Source: Arthrobacter_E sp044748305 (GTDB taxonomy: Bacteria > Actinomycetota > Actinomycetes > Actinomycetales > Micrococcaceae). From it: a stretch of DNA of 64,000 nucleotides. Position numbers and translations under genes: made by a program. Below, piece by piece: positions 1 through 8,937 of the stretch. The notes under the pieces are model-generated. The model was not told where the DNA came from and made no database searches. It saw nothing but the letters and a program-made list of their open reading frames with translations. The stretch spans positions 1 to 64,000 of the forward strand of contig NZ_JBIVFT010000009.1 of the NCBI RefSeq assembly GCF_044748305.1, written 5' to 3'. The number at the start of each line of letters is the position of its first letter. Position 1 is the first letter of the stretch.

Positions 1-53
1 CTGCTTGGGCCTTGGGTGGTGGCCGCGGCGGTCGCGCTGGTGGTGGTTGTTGG

Positions 54-140
54 CCCCCGCCCCCCCCCCCCCCCCCCCCCCCGGCGGGGGGGGGGGCGGC
101 GCGCCCCCCCCCCCCCCCGCCCCCCCCCCCCCCCCCCCGG
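54..140. repeat. Low-complexity poly-C/poly-G tract at the window edge
   Basis: Runs of about 20 C, then G, then C again, broken by single other bases, lie within the first 140 bases. Such homopolymers are atypical of actinobacterial chromosomes and sit at the window start, so a sequencing or assembly artefact at a contig end is the simplest reading. The frame beginning at base 1 reads a hydrophobic helix-like segment (AAAVALVVVV) followed by a proline/glycine tail to a TAG at 175-177. It could be the 3' end of a membrane-protein gene, but run lengths are unreliable and no gene is called. Confidence 0.6.
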
Positions 141-257
141 CACCGCGGACTCGGCTCGGGGTGGACGTCCTGGGTAGCGGACTCGGCGGTGGTGGACCCA
201 GGATCTTCTGTCCGGATACACAGCCAATTCCGACCCGGAATCGATAGCATGCCCGTG

Positions 258-2516
258 ATGAGTACTGGTGGCAGGAAGTTCCTCGACACGACGACCACCC
301 TGGGAAAGCTCGTGGCTTTCCTGGGCGTCAGCGCGATCTGTGGCGCACTGACCGCTGGACTGATGACACCGACCGTGGCGCTCGTGGGGGCCGCCACGAG
401 CGGGTCGGCTCAGTTCGTGGACAGCCTGCCCAGCGAACTCACTGTGAATCCTCCGGGCCAGGTGACCAGGATCCTGGCCGCGGACGGTTCGCAGATCGCC
501 ACGCTCTTCAATGAGAACCGCACCGATGTCACGCTCCAGCAGATCGCGCCCGCCATGCGCAACGCCATCGTGGCGGTCGAGGATTACCGCTTCTACGAGC
601 ACGGCGGGGTGGACCCTGTCGGCATCCTGCGGGCCCTTGCGAGCAATGTCGGCGGCGGGCACCAGGGCGCCTCGACCCTCACCCAGCAGTACGTGACCAA
701 CGTCCTCAACGAGAACCTCATCGCCCAGGGCCAGGGCGCGAACGTGGTGCTCAACGGTGACAAGGGGGTGGGGGACAAGCTGCGCGAGATGAAACTCGCG
801 ATCTCGCTGGAACAGCAGATGAGCAAGGATCAGATCCTGCAGGGCTACCTGAACATCGTCCCGTTCAGCGGCAACGCCTATGGCATCCAGGCTGCGAGCC
901 AGTACTTCTTCTCCGAGGACGCCAAGGACCTGACGATTCCTCAAGCGGCACTCCTCGCGGGGCTCGTCAACGGCCCGGGCTACTACGATCCGGTGGCCCA
1001 CCCGGACCGTGCCGTCTCCCGCCGGAACCTGGTCCTGGACGCCATGCTCAAGCACGGCTACATCACCGCGGCCCAGCACGACAGCGCCGTCAAGACGCCG
1101 TTGAAGCTCAGCATCAATCCGCCGGAGCAAGGCTGCGCCTACGCCTCCCAGGCGCCGTACTTCTGCGACTACGTGCTCCACGAGATCCTCAATGACCCGG
1201 CATACGGATCAAGCCCGGAAGACCGCCTCCGGACGGTGCAGCGCGGCGGACTGACCATCAAGACGACGCTCGACCCGCGCCTGCAAGGCCCCGCGCAGAG
1301 CCAGGTGGATGCCACGGCGGGAGCCAACCCGGACGATTGGGGAGCGTCGCTGGTCACCGTCCAGCCCGGGACCGGGAAGATCCTGACGATGGCCCAGAAC
1401 TCCAGGATGCTTTCGGGCCAGGGGTCTGGTTTTGTGACCACCTACAACTTCAACGTGGACAAGACCGACTCCGGCGGAAACTCCCTGGGCGGTGTGGGCG
1501 GCATGCAACCCGGCTCGACCATGAAGCCGGTGACGCTCGCGGCCTGGCTCAGCGAAGGCAAGTCCGCGGACCAGTATGTGGATGCCTCGCGGCGCGTCTA
1601 TCCCCTGAACTATCCGTGGAAGAGCACCTGCGGCGCGGTGACCGGGGCCTACGACGACGCCGAAGTCGGGCTGGGCACGGCCCCGGACCTGCAGAATGAC
1701 GAGGACGGTTTCTACCATCCGATGTCGGTCCGTCAGGGCATCTACGATTCCATCAACACGGCCACCTTCGCCTCCGCCGCGGGACTGAACGACTTCTGCG
1801 ACATCCAACGGGCCGCGGACGCCCTGGGCATGCACAACGGCTCGGGCAAGAACCAGAAACTGGGTCTGAACACCCTGGGCAACCTGCTGGGCGGCGAGAA
1901 CGTCGCACCGCTGACCATGGCCAATGCATTCGCCACCTTCGCCTCGAACGGCAGCTACTGCACCCCGATCTCGATCACCGAGGTGGACGACGCGCAGGGC
2001 AAGAAGATCGGCGGCCAGTCCCAGAAGTGCACGGCCGGTGCGCTCCAGCCTGAAGTGGCCAAGGAAGCCACCAACGTCCTCCAGGACGTCCTGTCCAAGG
2101 GCTCGGGGCTGCTGATCCCGGACAAGCTCAGTGCTCCCGCGGCCGCCAAGACCGGCACCAACCAGTTCAACAACCAGACCTGGGTGGTGGGGTACACCCG
2201 CGGCCTGGCCACCGCGTCGTTCTTCGGAGACCCCTTCAACGGCAGCGAAGCACGTCTGGGACGCAACGTCTACGTCAACGGGATCTTGTATCCCGTGATC
2301 GACGGCGCGTACATCGCCGGTCCGCAATGGGCGCAGTACATGCAGAAAGCGCTCGGCTTCTACGACCACGGGCAGTTCGACGCCCCGGAGAACCAGAACC
2401 GGAACCAGAACACGCAGTCGCCCTCACCGTCGGACACCGGTGGGGCTCAGCCGAGCACGGGCAGCCAGCCGAGCAATGGAAACCAGAACACCGGCGGAGA
2501 CCAGGGAGGCCATTGA
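258..2516 (+). CDS. Class A penicillin-binding protein (bifunctional transglycosylase/transpeptidase)
   Basis: This membrane-anchored enzyme polymerises and cross-links peptidoglycan at the outer face of the membrane. A single N-terminal membrane segment (about residues 15-50) is followed by a GT51 glycosyltransferase domain with the catalytic motif EDYRFYEHGGVD near residue 108 and GASTLTQQ. The transpeptidase domain carries SxxK as STMK (S420), SxN as SIN (about 498) and KTG (about 631). The last 40 residues are rich in N, Q, G, S and P. I place the start at the ATG at 258 because TAGCAT lies 7 nt upstream, as in a leaderless actinobacterial promoter; an ATG at 249 is possible. Reading the frame further upstream gives only poly-proline from the C/G tract, which is not part of the protein. 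It converges with lgt. Confidence 0.92.
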   Translation: MSTGGRKFLDTTTTLGKLVAFLGVSAICGALTAGLMTPTVALVGAATSGSAQFVDSLPSELTVNPPGQVTRILAADGSQIATLFNENRTDVTLQQIAPAMRNAIVAVEDYRFYEHGGVDPVGILRALASNVGGGHQGASTLTQQYVTNVLNENLIAQGQGANVVLNGDKGVGDKLREMKLAISLEQQMSKDQILQGYLNIVPFSGNAYGIQAASQYFFSEDAKDLTIPQAALLAGLVNGPGYYDPVAHPDRAVSRRNLVLDAMLKHGYITAAQHDSAVKTPLKLSINPPEQGCAYASQAPYFCDYVLHEILNDPAYGSSPEDRLRTVQRGGLTIKTTLDPRLQGPAQSQVDATAGANPDDWGASLVTVQPGTGKILTMAQNSRMLSGQGSGFVTTYNFNVDKTDSGGNSLGGVGGMQPGSTMKPVTLAAWLSEGKSADQYVDASRRVYPLNYPWKSTCGAVTGAYDDAEVGLGTAPDLQNDEDGFYHPMSVRQGIYDSINTATFASAAGLNDFCDIQRAADALGMHNGSGKNQKLGLNTLGNLLGGENVAPLTMANAFATFASNGSYCTPISITEVDDAQGKKIGGQSQKCTAGALQPEVAKEATNVLQDVLSKGSGLLIPDKLSAPAAAKTGTNQFNNQTWVVGYTRGLATASFFGDPFNGSEARLGRNVYVNGILYPVIDGAYIAGPQWAQYMQKALGFYDHGQFDAPENQNRNQNTQSPSPSDTGGAQPSTGSQPSNGNQNTGGDQGGH

Positions 2517-2603
2517 GCGCTCACCGGTGGTTCCTCCACCGCTGAGGTCACACGGCGTCCGCGGCGACGACTGCCCAGCGCCCCGCGTCGGAGAGCGGCA
2601 TGC

Positions 2604-3497
2604 TCAGGGCGCGACGGCGTCGTCGTCCGCGGTCGTCCCGGGAGCAGCCTGCGCGAGTGAACGTGACCGCCTTACCGTGAGCAGGAAGGCGACGGCGCCG
2701 CCGAGGAACAGCAGTCCAGCGACCCAGGTGTTCACACGCAGGCCCAGGATGAGGTTCGCATAGTCGGAGCGCATGAGTTCGAAGACGAACCGGCCCGCGG
2801 TGTACAGGGCGATGTAGAGTGCGAACACGCTTCCTGCGCCCAGGCGGAAACGGCGGTCGAGCCACAGGATCAGCAGGGCGGCGGCAAAGCACCAGATCGA
2901 TTCGTACAGGAACGTGGGCTGGAAGTATCCCAACACCACCGGATCGCCTGCCGCGTCAGTCACGGCCTTGCCCGCCTGGAGATCCATCTGGTGGATCTGC
3001 ACGGCCCACGGCAGGGTGCTCGGGTCACCGTAGAGCTCGTTGTTGAACCAGTTGCCCCAGCGGCCCAGGCCTTGCGCGATCAGCACGCCGGGAGCGATCG
3101 AGTCGGCGAACGCGATGAAGGAGACCTTCTGCCGGCGGCAACCGATCCAGGCACCGAGTGCTCCGAGCGCCACAGCACCCCAGATGCCCAGCCCGCCGTC
3201 CCAGATCGCGAAAGCGTTCCAGGGGTTCCGGCCCGGCAGGAAATACAGTTCCGGGTCGGTCAGGACGTGGTAGATGCGTCCGCCGATGATGCCGAACGGA
3301 ATGGCCCACAGACTGATGTCGATCACCTGGCCGGCGAGACCGCCGCGCGCCTGCCAGCGCTGGCCTCCCAACCAGAGCGCCGCGGCGATGCCGCTCAGGA
3401 TGCACAGCGCATAGAAGTGGACGGTGATGGGTCCGAGGTGGAACCCGCTCACGGTGGGCGACGGGAAGAACAGGGGCGCGGAGGAAGGCAGGGTCAC
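2604..3497 (-). CDS. lgt: Prolipoprotein diacylglyceryl transferase
   Basis: Lgt moves a diacylglyceryl group from phosphatidylglycerol to the lipobox cysteine of preprolipoproteins in the plasma membrane. The 297-residue protein has about seven hydrophobic segments and the family signature seen as GLGRWGNWFNNELYG, plus the N-terminal HFYALCILSGIAAALW region. The start is a GTG. Length and topology fit the family. The neighbouring SGNH hydrolase on the same strand starts upstream with a 50-bp gap, so joint transcription is possible. Likely clients in this window include the DyP peroxidase at 33.1 kb, which has a lipobox-like cysteine. Confidence 0.95.
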   Translation of the reverse strand: MTLPSSAPLFFPSPTVSGFHLGPITVHFYALCILSGIAAALWLGGQRWQARGGLAGQVIDISLWAIPFGIIGGRIYHVLTDPELYFLPGRNPWNAFAIWDGGLGIWGAVALGALGAWIGCRRQKVSFIAFADSIAPGVLIAQGLGRWGNWFNNELYGDPSTLPWAVQIHQMDLQAGKAVTDAAGDPVVLGYFQPTFLYESIWCFAAALLILWLDRRFRLGAGSVFALYIALYTAGRFVFELMRSDYANLILGLRVNTWVAGLLFLGGAVAFLLTVRRSRSLAQAAPGTTADDDAVAP

Positions 3498-3547
3498 CGC
3501 CGGATCGTATCAGCCGCGCCTTGGGGAACCGCTGAGCCCGACCGGCC

Positions 3548-4393
3548 TCAGACGTCCTGACCGGGCACGAACACGGGTCCCGGAACGGGGCGCTTGGGTG
3601 CGATGCCGTCGCCCGAGGACTGATGCCGCAGGCGGCGCAGCACCCAGGGGAAGAGATGTTCGCGAGCCCAGAGGAGGTCTTCGCTGCGGGCTTCACGCCA
3701 GCTCTTCTCTGGCATCGGCTTGGGTGAGAGCGGCTCCAGGCTGTGTCCGACATTCAAGGCGTCGAGGACCATGGTGGCGATCGTGTGGTGCCCGAGCGGC
3801 GAGAAATGGAGCCGGTCCTCATCCCAGTACTGGGAGCCGGCCAACTGCCGCAGCGACCACATGTCGGCGATCACGGCATCGTGCCGGGCGGCGACGGTGC
3901 GCAGGTTCTCGTTGTAGATGGCCACCTTGCCACGCAGCGGACTGAGCACCGTGGACACGGTATCGGGTCCGTTGAACAGAACCACGGTGGCGCCTTCCGA
4001 AGCGAGGCGGGCGACGGCGTCGTCGAGGGTCGCTGCCAGGGCGTCGGGATCGCCGCCGGGCCGGATCAGATCGTTGCCGCCCGCGGAGATCGTCACCAGA
4101 TCCGGGTTGAGGGCCAGGCAGGGCTCGACCTGCTCATCGATGATCTGCTGCAGCAGCCGCCCGCGGATCGCCAGATTGGCGTACGCGAAGTCAGGGCGGG
4201 CGATGCTCAATTCCTCCGCTACGCGGTCCGCCCAGCCGCGGTGGCCTCCGGGGCTCGCCGGCTCCGGATCTCCGATGCCCTCCGTGAAGGAGTCCCCAAG
4301 AGCCACGTACCGGGTCCACGGGTGGCCGGTGTCGGGCCGGCCGGAATGCTGTGCGGGAAGAAACTGAGAGGTGTCGCTCATTCTTCCCATCAT
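3548..4393 (-). CDS. SGNH/GDSL-family hydrolase
   Basis: This is a serine esterase or lipase of the SGNH fold; its natural substrate is not evident. Visible blocks are GDSFTEG (block I, nucleophile Ser), the Gly-containing block near GRLLQQII, ISAGGNDL (block III, GxND) and DEDRLHFSPLGHH (block V, Asp and His). No signal peptide is visible, so it is probably cytoplasmic. Two ATG codons in tandem at 4393 and 4390 follow an AGGAGGGG ribosome site; 4390 has the better spacing, and an ATG at 4381 also exists. It may be co-transcribed with lgt downstream. The C-terminal 70 residues are rich in W and R and carry no catalytic motif. Confidence 0.88.
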   Translation of the reverse strand: MMGRMSDTSQFLPAQHSGRPDTGHPWTRYVALGDSFTEGIGDPEPASPGGHRGWADRVAEELSIARPDFAYANLAIRGRLLQQIIDEQVEPCLALNPDLVTISAGGNDLIRPGGDPDALAATLDDAVARLASEGATVVLFNGPDTVSTVLSPLRGKVAIYNENLRTVAARHDAVIADMWSLRQLAGSQYWDEDRLHFSPLGHHTIATMVLDALNVGHSLEPLSPKPMPEKSWREARSEDLLWAREHLFPWVLRRLRHQSSGDGIAPKRPVPGPVFVPGQDV

Positions 4394-4494
4394 GCCCCTC
4401 CTGCCGCAGGCTACGCCACCGTAGGATGCGTCATCGGCTTGCGCGCGGAACGGCGCTCCGGTGCGGGGGCCGCCCGGATGGCAGAATACGAGCC

Positions 4495-5151
4495 ATGAGT
4501 CTTGACGCCACCAGCTTCCCCGAACCCACCGTCCTCTGGTCCGTGCCGGAGGGCCAGCGTGAAGGCCGGCCGCTGCTGGTCCTGCTCCATGGCTATGGTG
4601 CCAACGAAGCGGACCTCTTCGGACTGGCGGATCAGCTTCCGGAGGACTTTGTGGTGGCCAGCGTCCGGGCGCCGCTGGCCATGGGTCCCGGATACACCTG
4701 GTTCCCGCTGACCGGCTCGGTGGAGTACTCCTTCGACGCGGTGCGGGACGCCACGGAGTACCTTCTGGCCTGGCTCGACTCGGTCCGTGAAGGTTTCACC
4801 TCGGTGAGCCTGCTCGGGTTCTCGATGGGCATGGCCATGGCGACGAGCCTCTGGCGACGCCGCCCGCAGGAGATCGCCGCGGTCGTGGGGCTCTCAGGGT
4901 TCGCGGTGGAAGGCGGCTCGGACTACTTCCGTGATGCGGAGCTGGACGGCAGCACCCCGTTCTTCTGGGGCAGGGACCCCCAGGATCCGGTCATCCCACG
5001 GGAGCGGATCGACTTCACCGCGGCCTGGCTGCTGGGCAAGGCCCGCGCCACCAAGGTTCAGTACAGCGGTGTCTGGCACGGCATCAGCCCTCAGGAAGTG
5101 GGGCATGTCGCCGAGTTCCTGGGTTTCGAGGTTCTCAGCCCGCAGCGCTGA
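4495..5151 (+). CDS. Alpha/beta-hydrolase, carboxylesterase/phospholipase type
   Basis: A 218-residue serine hydrolase related to the carboxylesterase/lysophospholipase group. The oxyanion motif LLHGYGANEADLFGLA, the nucleophile elbow GFSMG, an Asp in GRDPQDPVIP and a His in GVWHGIS form a complete triad. No signal peptide is seen, so it is probably cytosolic. The start at 4495 is chosen because the protein aligns with its family from MSLDATSF; CAGAAT lies 7 nt upstream and could be a leaderless -10. The 3' end overlaps the convergent S4-protein gene by 17 bp. The substrate cannot be read from sequence. Confidence 0.85.
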   Translation: MSLDATSFPEPTVLWSVPEGQREGRPLLVLLHGYGANEADLFGLADQLPEDFVVASVRAPLAMGPGYTWFPLTGSVEYSFDAVRDATEYLLAWLDSVREGFTSVSLLGFSMGMAMATSLWRRRPQEIAAVVGLSGFAVEGGSDYFRDAELDGSTPFFWGRDPQDPVIPRERIDFTAAWLLGKARATKVQYSGVWHGISPQEVGHVAEFLGFEVLSPQR

Positions 5152-5374
5152 TGCGCACGCTCTGCCCGTTGACGGTCACCACGTCTCCAGGCGTCAGCTG
5201 ACGCCCGCGGCGGTCCTCGATGTCACCGTTGACCTTCACCAGTCCGTTCTTGATCAGTTCCGTGGCCTCCACGCCGTCCTCGGCGAGTGATGCCAGCTTG
5301 AGAAGCTGACCCAGGCGGATCATGGAATCCCGGATCTCGATGGTGTCCAGGCCGTCCGGTTCGGGAGAAGTCAT
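5135..5374 (-). CDS. Small S4-domain RNA-binding protein
   Basis: A 79-residue protein consisting almost entirely of one S4 RNA-binding domain (IRLGQLLKLASLAEDGVEAT, then the strand region KVNGDIEDRRGRQL and a C-terminal TPGDVVTVNG). It resembles the YbcJ/YaaA-type free-standing S4 proteins thought to bind structured RNA; no precise role is known to me. Its gene is only 32 bp from the divergent lactonase start, so the two promoters must overlap, and its 3' end overlaps the esterase gene. Confidence 0.85.
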   Translation of the reverse strand: MTSPEPDGLDTIEIRDSMIRLGQLLKLASLAEDGVEATELIKNGLVKVNGDIEDRRGRQLTPGDVVTVNGQSVRISAAG

Positions 5375-5406
5375 ATCCCCATGATGCCTTACCCCGAGGA
5401 GGAACC

Positions 5407-6411
5407 ATGAACGTCCAGCTCCATCTGGGCAGCTACACCGAGGAGGGTTTCGGCCGAGGTCCAGGAGTCCTCAGCACGGCTCTGGACCCGGAGGTGCCGG
5501 AGATGCGTGCGACGGCGGTGAGTCGCGGTGTGCGGAATCCCTCCTTCCTGTGCCGCGGCCCCGGCGGACGACTCTTCGCCGTCGAGGAGCTGGATCATGG
5601 GCAGGTGGTGGAACTCCACCCGGAGAGTCTGGAGGTTCTGGCCCGCTCGTCCAGCGGCGGCTCGTTCCCGTGCCATCTGAGTGTGCTCGATGGCGGGCTT
5701 CTCCTGGTGGCCAACTACGGTTCCGGAACGGTGTCGGCTCTGCCGCTGGACGGCCCGTGGGACGAGGTGCCGCTCTGGACCGTGGGCGGGGAGGGAAGCG
5801 GCCCCGTTGCCGACCGCCAGGAGGGTCCGCACGCCCACTCGACGCTGCCTCTTCCGGACGGGCGGTTCCTGCTGGCCGATCTGGGCCGCGACCGGGTGGA
5901 CGAATACCGGTCCGGAACGGACGGTGCGGAACTCGTGGGCGGTCTCGATCTCCCTCCCGGCACCGGACCCCGGCACCTGCTGCTCCGGGGCGAGGAACTC
6001 TGGATCGTCGGCGAACTCGACGCGGCACTTCACCGGGCGACGCGCCGCGGCGACGGTTGGGAACTCGATGGGGACGCCGTGCCACTGGCCCCCGGTCACG
6101 AAGTCGCCTATCCCAGCGAACTGGCTCTCGCTCCCGGCGGGGAGGCGCTCGTCGTGGGTGTCCGCGGCAGTGACACGGTCGCCGTCGTCGATCTCGCCGT
6201 GCGGCCCGCGAGACTCGGCGCAGAGCTGGCGTGCGGAGCCTGGCCCCGGCACCTGGCGTGGTCCGAGGCCGAATCGGGGGAGTCGCTGCTGTGCGTCGCC
6301 GCGGAACGGGGCCATGAGATCAGCCTCTACCGCTGGGGCCGGGGCGACGGTCTGCGGCCTGCGGGCTCCGTCGAGGCATTCAGCCCGACCTTCGTGCTCC
6401 CGGTAGGCTAG
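5407..6411 (+). CDS. Lactonase family protein (6-phosphogluconolactonase-type beta-propeller)
   Basis: A 334-residue predicted seven-bladed beta-propeller of the YbhE/Pgl lactonase family. Family-like segments are LHLGSYTEEGFGRGPG at the N terminus, GPHAHS, DLGRDRVDEY, GTGPRHL and AWPRHL. Some family members hydrolyse 6-phosphogluconolactone, but others act on different lactones, so the substrate is inferred. An AGGAGGAACC ribosome site precedes the ATG. It is followed by glyS on the same strand after 84 bp. Confidence 0.82.
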   Translation: MNVQLHLGSYTEEGFGRGPGVLSTALDPEVPEMRATAVSRGVRNPSFLCRGPGGRLFAVEELDHGQVVELHPESLEVLARSSSGGSFPCHLSVLDGGLLLVANYGSGTVSALPLDGPWDEVPLWTVGGEGSGPVADRQEGPHAHSTLPLPDGRFLLADLGRDRVDEYRSGTDGAELVGGLDLPPGTGPRHLLLRGEELWIVGELDAALHRATRRGDGWELDGDAVPLAPGHEVAYPSELALAPGGEALVVGVRGSDTVAVVDLAVRPARLGAELACGAWPRHLAWSEAESGESLLCVAAERGHEISLYRWGRGDGLRPAGSVEAFSPTFVLPVG

Positions 6412-6495
6412 GACGTGGCGTCCCGCGGTGGACGCCACGAGATATCCGCACCCGGACCGCACCCAGCGGCCCGCTTCCCCTGGAGTTGTTCACCT

Positions 6496-7881
6496 ATGGC
6501 AGCTAAGTCCACCCTTGATTCGGTCATCTCCCTCGCCAAGCGGCGCGGATTCGTGTTCCAGGCCGGTGAGATCTACGGTGGATCGCGCTCCGCATGGGAC
6601 TACGGCCCCCTCGGCGCCGAGCTCAAGGAGAACATCAAGCGTCAGTGGTGGCAGACCTTCGTGCGCGGTCGCGCCGACATGGTGGGCCTGGACTCCTCGA
6701 TCATCCTCCCGAGCCCGGTGTGGGAGGCCTCAGGCCACGTCGCCACGTTCACCGACCCGCTGGTCGAATGCCTCTCCTGCCACAAGCGCCACCGCCAGGA
6801 TCACCTCCTGGAGGCCTTCGAAGCGAAGAAGGGCCGTGCACCGGAGAACGGCATGGCGGACATCGTGTGCCCTGATTGCGGTACCCGTGGTGAATGGACC
6901 GAGCCCCAGAACTTCTCGGGCCTCATGAAGACCTTCCTCGGCCCCATCGACGACGAGTCCGGCAAGCACTACCTGCGTCCGGAGACCGCCCAGGGCATCT
7001 TCGTGAACTTCGCCAACGTCGTCACCACCTCCCGCAAGAAGCCGCCGTTCGGCATCGGCCAGGTGGGCAAGGCGTTCCGCAACGAGATCACGCCCGGCAA
7101 CTTCATCTTCCGCACCCGTGAGTTCGAGCAGATGGAGATCGAGTACTTCACCCCGCCGGCCGAGGCCCCGGAAGCCTTCAACGAATGGGTCGAGTCCTGC
7201 TGGAACTGGTTCGTGGACCTCGGCATCGCCCCGGAGAACATGCGCCGCTTCGACGTCCCGGACGGGGAGCGCGCCCACTACTCGGACCGCACCATCGACA
7301 TCGAGTACAACTTCGGTTTCGCCGGGTCCGGCTGGGGCGAACTCATGGGGATCGCCAACCGCACCGACTTCGACCTCAAGAACCACATCGAGCACTCGAA
7401 GCAGGATCTGTCCTACTTCGACCAGGCCTCGGGCGAGCGTTACGTCCCGTACGTGATCGAGCCGTCGTTCGGTCTCACCCGCTCCATGATGGCGTTCCTG
7501 GTGGACGCGTACACCGAGGACGAGGCGCCGAACTCCAAGGGGGGCGTGGACAAGCGCACCGTCCTGAAGCTGGATCCGCGTCTGGCACCGGTCAAGGTCG
7601 CCGTCCTTCCGCTCTCCCGCAACGAGCAGCTCTCGCCGCTGGCCCGCGGTCTCAGTGAGAAGCTCGGCAAGCACTGGAACATCGACTTCGACGACGCCGG
7701 CGCCATCGGCCGCCGCTACCGCCGTCAGGACGAGATCGGCACGCCGTTCTGCCTCACCGTCGACTTCGACACCCTCGAGGACAACGCCGTGACCATCCGC
7801 GAACGAGACACCATGAGCCAGGAGCGCGTCTCCCTGGACCAGGTGGAGGGCTACCTCGCCGGAAAGCTGCTGGGCGCCTGA
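6496..7881 (+). CDS. glyS: Glycyl-tRNA synthetase (alpha2 type)
   Basis: This class II synthetase charges tRNA-Gly in the cytoplasm. The 461-residue chain starts MAAKSTLDSVISLAKRRGF and carries the family motifs GSRSAWDYGPLGAELK, the motif 2 region FRNEITPGNFIFRTREFEQ, motif 3 near EPSFGLTRSMM, and a C-terminal anticodon-binding domain (VAVLPLSR and GRRYRRQDEIGTPFC). A CxxC pair and a second CxxC (CLSC and CPDC) suggest a structural metal site. The start at 6496 is supported by family alignment; upstream codons in frame do not resemble the family. The GNAT gene follows after 1 bp, so the two are probably co-transcribed. Confidence 0.95.
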   Translation: MAAKSTLDSVISLAKRRGFVFQAGEIYGGSRSAWDYGPLGAELKENIKRQWWQTFVRGRADMVGLDSSIILPSPVWEASGHVATFTDPLVECLSCHKRHRQDHLLEAFEAKKGRAPENGMADIVCPDCGTRGEWTEPQNFSGLMKTFLGPIDDESGKHYLRPETAQGIFVNFANVVTTSRKKPPFGIGQVGKAFRNEITPGNFIFRTREFEQMEIEYFTPPAEAPEAFNEWVESCWNWFVDLGIAPENMRRFDVPDGERAHYSDRTIDIEYNFGFAGSGWGELMGIANRTDFDLKNHIEHSKQDLSYFDQASGERYVPYVIEPSFGLTRSMMAFLVDAYTEDEAPNSKGGVDKRTVLKLDPRLAPVKVAVLPLSRNEQLSPLARGLSEKLGKHWNIDFDDAGAIGRRYRRQDEIGTPFCLTVDFDTLEDNAVTIRERDTMSQERVSLDQVEGYLAGKLLGA

Positions 7882-7882
7882 G

Positions 7883-8887
7883 ATGACCATCCAGTACCGT
7901 CCGTGGCGGGAAGGCGACGACCTGGAACTGCTGCAGCTCTGGGGCGACCCGGAGTCCCCGGTGGGGGAGCAGTTCCGAGGCACCTTCGCGCCGTCCGTGG
8001 GAAGCATCGACGGGGACACCGCCCCGGGCGAGTCCTGGCGGCAGTGCATCGTGGCCGAGGACGTGGTGGATGGGATCGCAGTGCCCGTCGCCGCTGGTGT
8101 CGTCTACGAGACGCCACTGCACAGCGAACGTCTCTGGTCCTATATCGAAGTGTCCCGCGATCACCGTGGGCACGGCATCGGCTCCAGCCTCCTCGTGATG
8201 CTCCGCCGTGAAGCGGAGCTCTCGCCGTCGGGTGTGCGGGCCTTGCGCTCCAAAGTGGCGGACGGGACCGACGGTGCGGCTTTCGTCGCCTCCGTGGGGC
8301 TCAAGTCCATCCAGCGTTCCCGCATGGTGGAGGTCTCCGCCGGCGCGCTGAAGCTCCCGGTGTTCGAAGGGGAAGGCGAAGACGCCGGCAGCGACATCAT
8401 CATGGACCTGGCCACCGGTTCCGTGGAGCTCACGCAGCTGGTGGGGAAGTACTACCGTTCGGTGCACTCCTGGGATGATCCGGGGGAGCTGTCCCTCGGC
8501 ACGGTGCAACGGCTCTTCCTCGATGACGCCTCGGGGGCTCACGGCGCGATCGTGCTGCGGGCCAAGCCCGCATCCGCCTTCGGCGGCACGGTGCAGCCGA
8601 GCCGCAAGGGCGCCATCCGGGCCTTCGCCATCAGCTACGCGGCACCCGCCACGGTGGAGGACGCCCCGCGCGGCGCGTCCGAGGTCTTCCTGGGGCACGA
8701 CCCCGAACTGGATGCCGCCGACGCCGCCGAGGCGGTCCGTGATCTGCTGTCGCTCATCGCCCACCAGCACCCCGTGGTGCTGGAGGTGGACGAGTCGATG
8801 ACCGCGCTGACGGCCGCCGTCGACCCCCTCCTCGCCTCGGGCGGTGCCCGGCGCCTGGGAGCGGACATCCAGGTGGTCAGCGACTAG
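7883..8887 (+). CDS. GNAT-family N-acetyltransferase
   Basis: A 334-residue protein whose N-terminal half has the acetyl-CoA-binding motif of GNAT enzymes, SRDHRGHGIGSSLL (R/QxxGxG/A type). The C-terminal half resembles a second, weaker GNAT-like unit without an obvious acetyl-CoA loop, a layout seen in tandem GNAT proteins. The acceptor substrate is unknown. It begins one base after the glyS stop codon, so translation is probably coupled to glyS. Confidence 0.78.
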   Translation: MTIQYRPWREGDDLELLQLWGDPESPVGEQFRGTFAPSVGSIDGDTAPGESWRQCIVAEDVVDGIAVPVAAGVVYETPLHSERLWSYIEVSRDHRGHGIGSSLLVMLRREAELSPSGVRALRSKVADGTDGAAFVASVGLKSIQRSRMVEVSAGALKLPVFEGEGEDAGSDIIMDLATGSVELTQLVGKYYRSVHSWDDPGELSLGTVQRLFLDDASGAHGAIVLRAKPASAFGGTVQPSRKGAIRAFAISYAAPATVEDAPRGASEVFLGHDPELDAADAAEAVRDLLSLIAHQHPVVLEVDESMTALTAAVDPLLASGGARRLGADIQVVSD

Positions 8888-8937
8888 GCCTCCGCGCCCA
8901 GAAGGCCGTACGAGTCAGCATCAATGAAGGGGCGCCC

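Noticed and set aside
12..257. An N-terminal poly-proline extension of the penicillin-binding protein
   Set aside because: It arises from the C-run artefact; family homology and a -10-like hexamer support the start at 258.
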